From Nitrospira sp. (GTDB taxonomy: Bacteria > Nitrospirota > Nitrospiria > Nitrospirales > Nitrospiraceae), in NCBI GenBank assembly GCA_005116965.1, contig SWDG01000027.1:590470-631172 (forward strand): DNA of 40,703 bases, written 5' to 3'. The notes beneath the pieces were generated by a model. It ran no database searches, was not told where the DNA came from, and saw only the letters and a program-made list of their open reading frames with translations. Shown in pieces: positions 7,989-16,403 of the stretch. How positions within the stretch are numbered: position 1 is the stretch's first letter; the number at the start of each line of letters is the position of its first letter. Both the position numbers and the translations under genes were made by a program.

Positions 7989-8270
7989 ATGGCCAGAAGC
8001 AAACACACCACCACCGCACGCCCGCTCCATCGGGTGGGAACCCGTTCCAAACCTTCTCTGCATATTACGCCCCGTCAACGCGAGATTCTTCGATTGGTCG
8101 CGCTGGGCCATACCAATCGCGAGATCGGCGCGACACTGGACATCAGCGTCCGGACGGTCGAAGTCCATCGTTTCAACTTGATGCGCCGACTCAATGTTCG
8201 GAACGTCGCCCAGCTCCTGCGTCAGGCGCTGCAACAAAACTTGCTCCCTCGCAACTTCGGCATGAAATAG
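7989..8270 (+). CDS. stand-alone LuxR-type HTH regulator (93 aa)
   Basis: The ATG at 7989 follows AGAGGAGGACAG, a strong ribosome site, which decides the start. The protein has a basic leader of about 27 residues and then a complete LuxR/NarL helix-turn-helix: LTPRQREILRLVALG in the form ITPRQREILRLVALGHTN, REIGATLDISVRTVEVH (recognition helix) and LMRRLNVRNVAQLLR. There is no receiver, PAS or ligand domain, so it resembles GerE-like single-domain regulators and may respond by abundance or through a partner. It is divergent from the FtsX permease and converges with pyrD, leaving 2 bases between stops. The permease promoter is its nearest possible target; that is inference. Confidence 0.85.
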   Translation: MARSKHTTTARPLHRVGTRSKPSLHITPRQREILRLVALGHTNREIGATLDISVRTVEVHRFNLMRRLNVRNVAQLLRQALQQNLLPRNFGMK

Positions 8271-8272
8271 GC

Positions 8273-9202
8273 TCATAATTCCTTGAGCCGTCCCTGACAT
8301 TCCACAATCGACTGGTATCCTTTTCTTCTCAAGACTGCGGTCAACTCCGCTTCCAGTCGTCCGAACACATCCAACCCTTCCTCCACCAACACCGTCCCGA
8401 TTTGAACTGCCGACGCACCGCACAGGAAATGTTCGAACACATCCATCCCCTCAACGATTCCTCCGGTTCCGATGATCGGCATCTTCCCATCAAACAACTT
8501 ATAGAAGGCGCGAACGTTCGCCAAGGCTACGGGCTTGATCAGTCGCCCGCCCAACCCGCCAAATCCACCTTTCGGTTTAATGACGACGGCTTCGCGTTCC
8601 GGATCCACAACCAGGCCATTGCCCACCGAATTGATCATATTGAGAAAGTCGACTCCGCAACGCCCAAGGACCTTCCCCATGGCCTCATGGTGGGCCGGAT
8701 CGAAGTACGGTGGCAACTTCACGCCCATCGGAACCGTGATGAGAGGCCGAACCTTTTTGAGCACGCGCTCAGACGTTTCCGGATCGTAGCCAATTTGGGG
8801 CTTCCCTGGAATATTCGGGCAAGAGAGATTGACCTCAATGAGGTCCGGCTTGGCTGCATTAATCGCTTCCGCGATGGTCGGAAAATCTTCCTCCCCAAGT
8901 CCGGCCACGCTGGCGATCACGGGCTTCCCAAACCGCTTGAGGTGAGGAATCAACTCGGCGTAGGCTCGATAGCCGAGGTTGGGAAGGCCCATCGAGTTGA
9001 TCGATCCTCCGGGAAATCCATAGTACCGTGGCGTGGGGTTGCCTTGGCGCGACTCAATGGTCATCGACTTCGTGACGATCGCCCCCGCACCAGATTTCCC
9101 CAGAGCCTCGAGTTCGTCCCTGGTGACGCAGAGCGCTCCCGACGCATTCATGAAACAACTGGGGAAAGTGACACCGGCGATCGTTGTAGAAAGATCGATC
9201 AC
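8273..9202 (-). CDS. pyrD: dihydroorotate dehydrogenase, class 1
   Basis: Oxidises dihydroorotate to orotate with FMN, the fourth step of pyrimidine synthesis, in the cytoplasm. At 309 residues it fits class 1. It shows the N-terminal NASG strand, the SMGLPN motif around 70-75, the active-site NLSCPN at 125-130 with catalytic Cys128, KLPPYFD, and the C-terminal phosphate-binding GTGGI. Cys rather than Ser in the active site separates it from membrane class 2 enzymes. No pyrK is adjacent, so 1A (fumarate) or 1B (NAD) cannot be settled here. The start is GTG, overlapping the TGA of the upstream ABC ATPase gene by four bases (GTGA), implying translational coupling. Confidence 0.93.
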   Translation of the reverse strand: MIDLSTTIAGVTFPSCFMNASGALCVTRDELEALGKSGAGAIVTKSMTIESRQGNPTPRYYGFPGGSINSMGLPNLGYRAYAELIPHLKRFGKPVIASVAGLGEEDFPTIAEAINAAKPDLIEVNLSCPNIPGKPQIGYDPETSERVLKKVRPLITVPMGVKLPPYFDPAHHEAMGKVLGRCGVDFLNMINSVGNGLVVDPEREAVVIKPKGGFGGLGGRLIKPVALANVRAFYKLFDGKMPIIGTGGIVEGMDVFEHFLCGASAVQIGTVLVEEGLDVFGRLEAELTAVLRRKGYQSIVECQGRLKEL

Positions 9203-9897
9203 GAAGTTGCCAGTTCAGTCATACGTTCAGTGCGTACAATCAGCTGTCCATCTCGCATGGTCCATACATAGTCAGCAGCTTGTGCGGCCTGTAGGCTGTG
9301 CGTCACCAGCAGGACCGTCTGCCCTTCAGCCATCGCGAGCTCACGAATAAGCGCCATAATGCCTGCTCCTTGCTGAGAGTCGATATTGCCCGTTGGCTCA
9401 TCGGCCAAGAGGAGACGGGGCCCATGCGCCAACGCCCGCGCGATCGCAATTCGCTGTTGCTCTCCACCGGATAATTCGGCTGGTCGATGTCGGCGCCGGT
9501 GACTCATGCCCACGCACTCCAACATATCTCCGACCCGTTTGGTTATCTCCCGCCCATTCTCCCCGCGCAACATCAGAGGCAGCGCAATATTCTCTTCAGC
9601 CGTCAAACCATGCACCAAGTGGAAGGCTTGAAACACAATCCCGATCGTTTCACGCCTGATCTTCGTCCATTCGTAGCTGGTCAAGTTGTGGGTGGATCGC
9701 CCATCGAGCAGGATCTCTCCTGAAGTCGGCAGGTCCAAACCCGCGACGAGGTTCAGCAGAGTACTTTTCCCGCAGCCACTGGGGCCCACGAACGCACAGA
9801 ATTCCCCAGGTTGAATCTCTAAATTGACATCGCGTAAAGCCATGACCATGGCTTCTCCACGCGAATGGGTTTTGGAGAGTTGTTTCAATGTCACCAT
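9199..9897 (-). CDS. LolD/MacB-type ABC transporter ATP-binding protein
   Basis: A complete 232-residue ABC ATPase. Walker [10 protein letters not shown] is at 38-46, the Q-loop is in VFQAF near 90, the signature LSGGEQQR is at 142-149, Walker B LLLADEPT is at 162-169, and the H-loop His is in VTHS. The family usually pairs with FtsX-type permeases that extract or transfer substrates at the inner-membrane surface rather than pumping them across. The only nearby permease of that type lacking an ATPase is the 5230-7845 protein, so they probably form one transporter although pyrD and a LuxR gene lie between. The ATG is at 9897; a GTG one codon later is possible. Confidence 0.93.
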   Translation of the reverse strand: MVTLKQLSKTHSRGEAMVMALRDVNLEIQPGEFCAFVGPSGCGKSTLLNLVAGLDLPTSGEILLDGRSTHNLTSYEWTKIRRETIGIVFQAFHLVHGLTAEENIALPLMLRGENGREITKRVGDMLECVGMSHRRRHRPAELSGGEQQRIAIARALAHGPRLLLADEPTGNIDSQQGAGIMALIRELAMAEGQTVLLVTHSLQAAQAADYVWTMRDGQLIVRTERMTELATS

Positions 9898-9982
9898 CGG
9901 CGGTCCGTTCTCTCCGATGACTGGTCGACCGGTGTACGGTCATTCTCATTCGTATATCACAATAAATCGGAGGCCGACAACC

Positions 9983-10010
9983 TTGACACCGGCAGGCTCG
10001 CCGCCATAAA
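9983..10010 (+). promoter_or_regulatory. possible promoter for comF
   Basis: A perfect TTGACA (9983-9988) and CATAAA (10005-10010), 16 bases apart and about 35 bases upstream of the comF start. Confidence 0.45.
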
Positions 10011-10044
10011 GAGAGGTGGAACATACACAGATGAAAGGCTGTCC

Positions 10045-10860
10045 ATGGCCAATCCTGTCACAGAATCGGCCTCAAGTCTCCTGCGCCGCGCGCTCAGGTT
10101 CTTTCTTCCCGTTCATTGTTCGAGCTGTAACTCGCTCCTAGCAGATGATCCGATCCCCCATTTTTGCTCGGACTGCTGGAGTAAGATTTCCCTCATGCCT
10201 GACTCTCGATGCACCCGTTGTGACCACCCCTTCCCTTCTTCTATTGCCACGACCTACAGCCCACACCATGTTTGCCAACCCTGTGCCGAACGTCCGCCTT
10301 CCTATACAAAGGCCTGGACTCTGTACCCGTATACGCCTCCACTCCAGCATGCGATCCGCCTCTTCAAGTATCAGGGCAAAGTTTCCCTGGCGGCTCCACT
10401 GGCTGCCCTCATGATCGCCCGACTCCCTCCACTCGATTCCATTGATGTGATCATGCCAGTACCCCTGCACATTGAGAGACTCCGTCAACGAGAATTTAAT
10501 CAGTCCCTCCTGCTTGCCGATGGCATCGGACGGAACCTCGATATTCCCATCGCGTACACGAATTTGATCCGAGCCATTCCTACTCCAGCCCAGACCACAC
10601 TATCCCGCAAAAGCCGTCTAAAAAACCTTCGTCGAGCATTTGCCGTCCGACACCCCGATGCCGTTGTGAAGAAACGCATTCTTCTGATCGACGACGTTTT
10701 TACGACCGGTACGACGGTGAATGAGTGCGCCAAGACACTCCGGAAGGCCGGGTCTGGCGACGTGTTTGTGATAACGTTAGGGCGCACGATGGATTCCACT
10801 ATGATTCCCGACCGCATCATGGCTCAGCGCCCACCGTCGCTGGAGCTGCTGGGAGGTTGA
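10045..10860 (+). CDS. comF: ComF family phosphoribosyltransferase-like protein
   Basis: A protein of 271 residues with the ComF layout. The N-terminal zinc-ribbon half carries CxxC pairs at 25/28, 41/44, 56/59 and 77/80. The C-terminal type I phosphoribosyltransferase domain has the PRPP loop LLIDDVFTTGTT at 213-224, preceded by PVPLHIERLRQREFNQS. ComF proteins support DNA uptake in competent bacteria and are linked to genome maintenance elsewhere; the substrate is not known. The start at 10045 is chosen because GAAAGG precedes it and the zinc fingers follow closely; the frame itself opens at 9865. The fmdB-like gene follows after three bases, suggesting co-transcription. Confidence 0.92.
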   Translation: MANPVTESASSLLRRALRFFLPVHCSSCNSLLADDPIPHFCSDCWSKISLMPDSRCTRCDHPFPSSIATTYSPHHVCQPCAERPPSYTKAWTLYPYTPPLQHAIRLFKYQGKVSLAAPLAALMIARLPPLDSIDVIMPVPLHIERLRQREFNQSLLLADGIGRNLDIPIAYTNLIRAIPTPAQTTLSRKSRLKNLRRAFAVRHPDAVVKKRILLIDDVFTTGTTVNECAKTLRKAGSGDVFVITLGRTMDSTMIPDRIMAQRPPSLELLGG

Positions 10861-10863
10861 TCG

Positions 10864-11205
10864 ATGCCGATTTATGAGTACGCTTGTCAGGAATGTCATA
10901 GGAAATCCTCGGTCTTGGTATTAAGTTTACGCAATCCCAGCGCGGCCACCTGTCGGCATTGCGGCGGCTCGCAGATGGAGCGTCTCCTGTCTCGATTTGC
11001 CGCTCCCAAGTCCGAGGATGCTCGACTCGAATCGCTGTCAGATCCAGCGAACCTCGGAGGGATTGATGAGAATGATCCTCGGAGCGTCGCCCGTTTGATG
11101 AAGAAAATGGGACAGGAAATGGGCGAGGACGTCGACGATATCGAAGCGATGCTGGAGCAATCCGATGACGGTGCGAGAATGCCGGAAGGCGCTGACGGCC
11201 TTTGA
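10864..11205 (+). CDS. FmdB family zinc-ribbon protein
   Basis: The start MPIYEYACQECH is the hallmark of FmdB putative regulatory proteins. Cys8/Cys11 and Cys30/Cys33 (CxxC...CRHC) form one zinc ribbon. The remaining 70 residues are acidic and helical (LMKKMGQEMGEDVDDIEAMLEQ), which is longer than the minimal family and may mediate partner binding. Function is unsettled; these small proteins were first described beside formamidase genes. GGGAGG lies nine bases before the ATG, inside the end of comF, so the two genes are almost certainly one transcript. The 113-codon frame ends just before a new promoter. Confidence 0.9.
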   Translation: MPIYEYACQECHRKSSVLVLSLRNPSAATCRHCGGSQMERLLSRFAAPKSEDARLESLSDPANLGGIDENDPRSVARLMKKMGQEMGEDVDDIEAMLEQSDDGARMPEGADGL

Positions 11206-11228
11206 CATGCACTGTCATATATTTTCGC

Positions 11229-11256
11229 TTGACATTCTCAGGGTCGCCTCTAGAAT
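11229..11256 (+). promoter_or_regulatory. strong sigma70-type promoter for the HTH-mraZ pair
   Basis: A perfect TTGACA (11229-11234), a 16-base spacer and TAGAAT (11251-11256, five of six). It lies in the gap after the fmdB-like gene and would start transcription about 45 bases before the HTH gene. Confidence 0.7.
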
Positions 11257-11311
11257 AACGAGAGTGCTGGAGGCAGAATGCGGATTTTTCGATCTAGCCA
11301 CAGGTGGAGTG

Positions 11312-11509
11312 ATGAGCAGGGCTCCGAAGAGCGAACTGATGACCGCGATGGAAACATGCCAGTATCTCAAGATTACTCAACGTACCCTTTATCGCTATCT
11401 TCAGAGTCGACAGATTCCCGCCTTCAAACTGGGAAAGGAATGGCGGTTTGTCCGTTCGGATCTAGAGCAATGGATTCGCGACCGAACAAGAACTGCCGTG
11501 AATTCCTAA
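11312..11509 (+). CDS. small excisionase/MerR-like HTH protein (65 aa)
   Basis: The frame opens at 11165, but the promoter at 11229-11256 and the family layout place the start at ATG 11312 (or GTG 11309). The sequence ELMTAMETCQYLKITQRTLYRYLQSRQIPAFKLGKEWRFVRSDLEQWI is the full excisionase-type (helix_turn_helix_17) winged HTH fold: the recognition helix RTLYRYLQ, a KLGKEWRF wing and a closing helix. Such proteins bind DNA as small regulators or as directionality factors of integrases. No integrase is near, so a regulator is likelier. Its TAA is immediately followed by the mraZ ATG, so both are co-translated. Confidence 0.85.
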   Translation: MSRAPKSELMTAMETCQYLKITQRTLYRYLQSRQIPAFKLGKEWRFVRSDLEQWIRDRTRTAVNS

Positions 11510-11965
11510 ATGCAGGACATGACAATGTTTGCCGGTGAATACCTTTGCAAGGTTGATGAGAAAGGGCGTTTCATCGTCCCCTCACCGATCCGTGAACAGA
11601 TCGAAGCTGACGGTCAGACCGTCATGTTCCTGAAGGGTCCGGAACAGTCCTTGCTGATCTATTCCACGAAAGAGTGGGAGAAGGTGCTTGAACGAACCCG
11701 GACATCTCTGGACGAAGACCAGAGTCGTCTGTTTATGCACTTTGTCGTGTCAGAGGCAGGCTCATCGGATATCGATAAGACCGGGCGGATTCTGATTCCT
11801 GGTCGTTTGAGAAAACTGGTTCCTGTCGATGAGGATCAAGAAATCATACTCGTCGGCCTGTATCACCGCATGGAAATTTGGAACCCAAGCGAATGGCGTC
11901 GGTATCTTGCGCGTACGGAAGATCGCTTTGAACAGAATATGGCAAAGATCGTGAATCTCCTCTAG
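11510..11965 (+). CDS. mraZ: transcriptional regulator MraZ
   Basis: A 151-residue MraZ with two AbrB-like swapped-hairpin repeats. The DNA-contact motifs DxxxR occur twice, as DEKGR at 16-20 and DKTGR at 89-93, each followed by the conserved (F)IxP strand. MraZ forms a ring and normally represses its own dcw (division and cell wall) operon by binding repeated TGGG-type boxes. Here the next gene is not mraW/rsmH but a RusA-like gene, and no ftsL or ftsI is seen. I find no series of TGGG repeats upstream. ATG codons at 11519 or 11525 (MFAGEY, the usual family start) may be the true start. Confidence 0.93.
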   Translation: MQDMTMFAGEYLCKVDEKGRFIVPSPIREQIEADGQTVMFLKGPEQSLLIYSTKEWEKVLERTRTSLDEDQSRLFMHFVVSEAGSSDIDKTGRILIPGRLRKLVPVDEDQEIILVGLYHRMEIWNPSEWRRYLARTEDRFEQNMAKIVNLL

Positions 11966-11974
11966 CTCGGCTCC

Positions 11975-12532
11975 ATGCCATCCGACCGACCTCGATACAA
12001 CTTCCGTTCATCAAGATTCCTATCCATCCCCAAAAAGTTACTGCCGATCAGCGGTACGACTCTGTCACCGAAATCTGGTCCATCGAACCCAGAGACTGCA
12101 CTTCGGACACCATCGCATCTCCCAGTCGTGACATCAGACACGATCAAAGTCACATTGCCCGTCCCCCCCAGCATCAACCATCAATATGCAACGGTAAATG
12201 GCCGTCGGTTGCTATCCTCCGCCGGACGTACCTATAAGACATACGTCGGCCAGTACGTATGGCTGGCATTGGCCCAGTCCCCCGTTAGATCCTCTTTACA
12301 CAATCGACTTCGATCGGGGCCGCTCACGCTCTCGATCCGGTTCTTTTTCGCATCCGCCTTACGGCGCGACCTTGATGGCGGTCTGAAGATCGCCCAAGAT
12401 GCGGTCTGCGAAGGGCTTGGCTTAAACGATAATCGCATCATCGAAACTCATTTGTATAAGCATGTTGACAAAGCCGACCCTCGCATCGAAGTCTCGCTCT
12501 CGTTCATTTCCTCTCCTTGTCACTCAGACTGA
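11975..12532 (+). CDS. RusA-like Holliday-junction resolvase family protein
   Basis: The C-terminal 130 residues match the RusA family. LPVPPSINHQY opens the fold, AGRTYKTYV follows, and the acidic centre RDLDGGLKIAQDAV puts Asp132, Asp134 and Lys138 in place, with Asp142 and Asp152 (LGLNDNRI) further on. In E. coli RusA such Asp residues bind the metal that cuts four-way DNA junctions. RusA is usually phage-borne; this one sits in chromosomal context behind mraZ. The first 50 residues are Pro/Ser/Arg-rich and unlike the family, so the true start may be the GTG at 12128 (about 135 aa), although neither start has a clear ribosome site. Confidence 0.8.
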   Translation: MPSDRPRYNFRSSRFLSIPKKLLPISGTTLSPKSGPSNPETALRTPSHLPVVTSDTIKVTLPVPPSINHQYATVNGRRLLSSAGRTYKTYVGQYVWLALAQSPVRSSLHNRLRSGPLTLSIRFFFASALRRDLDGGLKIAQDAVCEGLGLNDNRIIETHLYKHVDKADPRIEVSLSFISSPCHSD

Positions 12533-12634
12533 CCACTCACTCCAGCACTCGCTCGGCTACAGTTCTTTCTGGTTCACGCCGATACCTGAGAGAGCTATGT
12601 CTACAGCCCTGCTTACGAATGGACGGACCTTCTG

Positions 12635-13834
12635 ATGGCGACAACACGCGTTCCCGTCAGTGAACTTCAGATCGGAATGTACGTCGCCCGTCTGGACCTG
12701 TCGTGGTTCCGCTCCCCCTTACTCCGCCATTCATTCCTGATTGAACAGTCTTCCCAGATTGACAAATTAGTGCGTGCAGGAGTGAAGATGGTCGACATCG
12801 ACCTCGACCGTGGAATCACTTCTCCGCCCCATCACGCAACGGATATCACGCAGGCTGCACCCACGACAGCACCGACTTCGAGCCTGACACACCCCAAGCC
12901 TTTAGCCCAGCTGAACGAAGAATATGCCCAGGCGAAGCTGGCCAAGCAACAGATGGATCAAGCGGTACAATCCGTTTTTACGACTATTGCGAAGACAGGA
13001 ACGGTCAACCCTGAGCAGGCAGCCGAAGCGGTCCAAGAAATCACGATTGCCATGAGAACGCTCACCGACTCTGCTATTTTCATGGCCTTGAGTCAAAACC
13101 GGGCCGACGACTCCACGCTCAGCCAGCATGCACTGGCAGTCTGTACGCTGTCACTGGTGGTCGGACAGGCCTTCCAATTCAACCCCCTGGAGCTGCACGA
13201 GCTTGCAACCGCCGCTCTCTTACATGACATCGGACTCTTACAGATCCGACCTGCCATTGTCCGGCATACGCATGTCTCGTCGGACCTTTCCAAAACCAAC
13301 CGACAGGAATTCGAAACCCATCCCCGCCGTGCCGTTCTGATGTTGGAGGGGAAAAGGGGAATTGAAGCCGCCACGCTCCATCTCATCGCGAATCATCATG
13401 CCTATCTTGATGACAGTGGCTATCCGCGAGAGTCACGCGGACAATTTACCTCCGACCCCACACGCATTCTGATGGTCGTGGATCGATACGATGAATTAAT
13501 CACTGGATTCGGCGGGACTGCCCCACTGACTCCTCACCACACATTTAAACGCCTGTATCAGGAGGCTCGGCAAGGCACGCTTGATCAACGAATTGTGTCG
13601 TCATTCATCGCGCGAATCGGTATCTACCCCATCCATAGTCATGTGCGGCTGAATACGCAAGAGGTGGCAGTGGTCACGAAACTCCATCAAGAAAAACTAC
13701 ACCAACCGATCATCACCATCACCCACCAGCCAGGGGGCACTGAATACCCAACGCCGTTTGTCATCGATCTCGCGCACCAGGCCGGCGATCCCCAGGTCCG
13801 GGCCATTGAAACAATACTAGACATGAATGCGTAG
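12635..13834 (+). CDS. HD-GYP domain protein, probable c-di-GMP phosphodiesterase
   Basis: The N-terminal DUF3391-like region (VPVSELQIGMYVARLD..., about 1-60) is followed by a linker and a helical segment, then an HD-GYP domain. His197-Asp198 (LLHDIG) form the HD pair, HH is at 254-255, and the GYP motif is at 262-264. HD-GYP enzymes cleave cyclic di-GMP using a bi- or tri-metal centre in the cytoplasm. The usual HHE..DGxGYP reads HHAYLDDSGYP here, so the Glu after HH is Ala; activity may therefore be altered. No receiver domain is present. It stands alone, 102 bases after the RusA-like gene, and converges with the MacB-type permease. Confidence 0.88.
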   Translation: MATTRVPVSELQIGMYVARLDLSWFRSPLLRHSFLIEQSSQIDKLVRAGVKMVDIDLDRGITSPPHHATDITQAAPTTAPTSSLTHPKPLAQLNEEYAQAKLAKQQMDQAVQSVFTTIAKTGTVNPEQAAEAVQEITIAMRTLTDSAIFMALSQNRADDSTLSQHALAVCTLSLVVGQAFQFNPLELHELATAALLHDIGLLQIRPAIVRHTHVSSDLSKTNRQEFETHPRRAVLMLEGKRGIEAATLHLIANHHAYLDDSGYPRESRGQFTSDPTRILMVVDRYDELITGFGGTAPLTPHHTFKRLYQEARQGTLDQRIVSSFIARIGIYPIHSHVRLNTQEVAVVTKLHQEKLHQPIITITHQPGGTEYPTPFVIDLAHQAGDPQVRAIETILDMNA

Positions 13835-13859
13835 AAAGGGACACTGGTGAGTGCTTCCC

Positions 13860-15095
13860 CTATTCGTAGCGCAATGCGTCGATGGGATTGAGCCGAGCAG
13901 CCTTATTGGCGGGATATAAACCAAAGAATAGACCCACCACAACCGAAAACACAAACGCAACGGCGACGGTATCACTTGAAATGATGGTTGGCCAACCGGC
14001 AATCACTGTCGTCAAGCGCGCCGCCAGCACTCCGAACAGGATGCCGATACAGCCACCGACCACACTGAGCGTCAGAGCCTCGATCAAAAACTGTATGAGA
14101 ATGTGGAACCGTTTGGCTCCGACCGCCATCCGGATTCCAATTTCTCTTGTCCGCTCAGTGACGGAGACAAGCAAGATGTTCATAATCCCAATACCGCCGA
14201 CAAGTAACGAGACCGACGCGATAATCATCAACATGACCGTCAAGGTTTCGCTCGTCCCTTCCTGCACCTTTCCAATTTCAACCTGTGTGCGAATGGTAAA
14301 ATCATCCGGCTGCTCACCCTGTAAGCGATGTCGAGCCCTCATCACCTGACGGATCTGTTCTGCGGCATCCGCCAGATCCTCGGTTCGTTCCGTCGAGACA
14401 AACACTCCTCCGACCGATCCAAGAAACAATGTTCCAAAGACTTTTCGCTCGGCAGTCGTGAAGGGGATAAAGACCACATCGTCCTGATCTGATCCCTGCA
14501 CAGACTGGCCTTTAGGGGATAAGACACCGATGACCCGGAACGGGACATTTTTAATCCGAATGATCGCGCCAACTGGTTCTTCACCAGGTTCAAAAATGTT
14601 TTCGACCACGGTTTGACCAAGGAGCGCGACCCGGGCCGCACTCTCCATGTCTGTTTGAGTAAAGGATCCTCCGCTGCTGAAGGACCAGTCTCGGATTGTG
14701 ACATAGCTGGGTGATACTCCGTGAACCGGACCATTCCAGTTGCGGCTCCCATTCACAATTTGCATGGTGCTTCGTATGAGCCACCCCGTTTCAGACAGAA
14801 TTGGAATCCTCTTCTTCAGCTCCAGTGCATCGGCAACCGTCAGTGTAACGGCACCGCCTTGTGCGCCCCGCACGCCGCCGATAGTCATGTAACTGGGCCA
14901 GATCATAATGACGTTGGTCCCCATCGTGGCTATCTGCTTTTGCACCGCCTGTTTCGCCCCTTCTCCGATGCTGACCATCGCTATGACCGCCCCGACTCCG
15001 ATAATAATCCCAAGCATGGTCAAACCCGCGCGCAGTCTGTTTCGCCCGAGCACTCTCAACGCCGTTATGACGGTTAGCCACACGAAGGCTAGCAT
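13860..15095 (-). CDS. MacB-type ABC transporter permease
   Basis: A 411-residue protein with the MacB_PCD plus FtsX layout. The first TM helix (LTMLGIIIGVGAVIAMVSIGEGA) is followed by a periplasmic domain of about 220 residues, then three TM helices near 280-400 (VMLMIIASVSLLVGGIGIMNILLVSV and others) with the RTREIGIRMAVGA coupling motif. It transmits ATP-driven movements to the periplasm in tripartite export with a MacA-type adaptor and an outer-membrane channel. The ATG directly follows the TAA of the ATPase gene. In MacB of E. coli, ATPase and permease are one chain; here they are separate, as in many other bacteria. Confidence 0.93.
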   Translation of the reverse strand: MLAFVWLTVITALRVLGRNRLRAGLTMLGIIIGVGAVIAMVSIGEGAKQAVQKQIATMGTNVIMIWPSYMTIGGVRGAQGGAVTLTVADALELKKRIPILSETGWLIRSTMQIVNGSRNWNGPVHGVSPSYVTIRDWSFSSGGSFTQTDMESAARVALLGQTVVENIFEPGEEPVGAIIRIKNVPFRVIGVLSPKGQSVQGSDQDDVVFIPFTTAERKVFGTLFLGSVGGVFVSTERTEDLADAAEQIRQVMRARHRLQGEQPDDFTIRTQVEIGKVQEGTSETLTVMLMIIASVSLLVGGIGIMNILLVSVTERTREIGIRMAVGAKRFHILIQFLIEALTLSVVGGCIGILFGVLAARLTTVIAGWPTIISSDTVAVAFVFSVVVGLFFGLYPANKAARLNPIDALRYE

Positions 15096-15806
15096 TTACG
15101 CACCCACAACCTGCGACCGCCCCTTGGTTGCTCGATCGCTGAGGATCTGACCATCCTTGACGACAATTTCACGCGACGCATAGGCGGCAATATCGACTTC
15201 GTGCGTGACTAGGATCACCGTTATGCCATCCCGATTCAATCCTTCAAGAATCCCCATGATGTCCTGACTGGACTCCGTATCAAGGTTTCCGGTTGGCTCG
15301 TCGGCCAGCAACAAAGAGGGCGAGGTCACCAGCGCCCGAGCGATCGCCACCCGTTGTTGTTGGCCACCTGAAAGTTGTGTGGGGGAATGATGCTCCCGCC
15401 CCTTCAATCCGACGCGTTGAAGCGCAGCGGAGGCAAGCGTACGTTGTTCTTTCAGAGACAGTCCTCTGTAGAACAGAGGTAACTGAGCGTTTTCCAGGGC
15501 ACTGGTCCGGGGAATGAGGTTGAAGCTCTGAAACACAAAGCCGATTTGCTGATTCCGAATCTCTGCCAACTGGTCGGGCCGCAATTGTCCAACCTCGACG
15601 CCGTTCAACCGGTACTGTCCCTTGGTCGGTTGATCTAGGCACCCGAGAATATTCATCAACGTGGACTTCCCGGATCCGCTCGACCCCATGATCGCGACAA
15701 ACTCCCCCTGTTCGATGGTGACACTCACCCCACGCAGAGCCTGCACCTCGACGTCACCCACTCGATAGACCTTCCAAATATCTTCGCCGACGATCAATGG
15801 ATTCAC
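15096..15806 (-). CDS. MacB-type ABC transporter ATP-binding protein
   Basis: A 236-residue ATPase. Walker [10 protein letters not shown] is at 41-49, the Q-loop is in FQSFN near 93, the signature LSGGQQQR is at 145-152, Walker [11 protein letters not shown] starts at 166, and the H-loop is in VTHE. The [17 protein letters not shown] segment is typical of the MacB/LolD branch. It pairs with the adjacent permease. The adaptor gene expected just upstream is 9.4 kb away at 25176-26393, beyond a block of insertion sequences, so this pair has probably lost its original promoter and may depend on local transcription. The ATG at 15806 has a weak ribosome site. Confidence 0.94.
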   Translation of the reverse strand: MNPLIVGEDIWKVYRVGDVEVQALRGVSVTIEQGEFVAIMGSSGSGKSTLMNILGCLDQPTKGQYRLNGVEVGQLRPDQLAEIRNQQIGFVFQSFNLIPRTSALENAQLPLFYRGLSLKEQRTLASAALQRVGLKGREHHSPTQLSGGQQQRVAIARALVTSPSLLLADEPTGNLDTESSQDIMGILEGLNRDGITVILVTHEVDIAAYASREIVVKDGQILSDRATKGRSQVVGA

Positions 15807-15897
15807 AGGCCTAGCTCATCCTACGCGCCTTCAACGCGAATCATGAAGATGGAATGATGGGGGTGACATATGCCGCGTACCGCAGACGAGTAAAGAA

Positions 15898-15917
15898 CCC
15901 CGCCCTTCCAGGCGGGG
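15898..15917. repeat. IS200/IS605 hairpin, left side
   Basis: Seven-base perfect stem CCCCGCC/GGCGGGG with a CTTCCA loop, directly behind the tnpA stop. It may double as a transcription terminator. Confidence 0.8.
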
Positions 15918-15921
15918 CTTT

Positions 15922-16353
15922 CTAGAAGAGGTCTAATTGGTCATCTCCTCGCTTCTTCGCCTCATGAAACCGAATGTACTTCCGGATGACCTCGGCGGTC
16001 ACCTTATCCCCCACCGTCCGGACAAAATAGCCATCCTCCCAAAACTCCCCGCCCCACAACTGCTTCCGAACCGCCGGAAACTCTTCTCGAATCTCCTTGG
16101 CGCTCACCGCTTTCAGCAGCCCTACCACGGCACTGATCGAGTACCGTGGTGGAAAACTCAGAAACAGATGGACATGATCCTTGTCGACCTCCAATTCCTC
16201 CATCTCAAATCCATGATGTGCGGCAATCTCGCAAAACAACTCCCGCACGCGCTCCCGAATCGCCCCCTGCAACACCCATTTCCGATACTTGGGAGCCCAG
16301 ACCAAATGGTAGCGGGTGTCGTACACACAGTGGCTGCCTCGCCTGATCGCCAT
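15922..16353 (-). CDS. tnpA: IS200/IS605 transposase TnpA (Y1 HUH enzyme)
   Basis: A complete 143-residue Y1 transposase. The HUH metal motif is His60-Val-His62 (DHVHLFLSFPP), the nucleophile is Tyr126 in RKYIRFH, and the fold begins YHLVWAPKYRKWVL. These enzymes cut and rejoin single-stranded DNA at hairpin ends, usually on the lagging strand, without target duplication. All key residues are present, so it may be active. The gene is flanked by matching hairpins. Its length is usual for IS200-type TnpA, and nothing is frameshifted, in contrast with most other transposases of this island. Confidence 0.92.
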   Translation of the reverse strand: MAIRRGSHCVYDTRYHLVWAPKYRKWVLQGAIRERVRELFCEIAAHHGFEMEELEVDKDHVHLFLSFPPRYSISAVVGLLKAVSAKEIREEFPAVRKQLWGGEFWEDGYFVRTVGDKVTAEVIRKYIRFHEAKKRGDDQLDLF

Positions 16354-16403
16354 GCCACGACTCTACCGGATTCTTGCTGCCTTCGGCAGCACGCATTTTT
16401 CAT

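Noticed and set aside
8402-9271. 289-codon plus-strand open frame
   Set aside because: It is the antisense shadow of pyrD.
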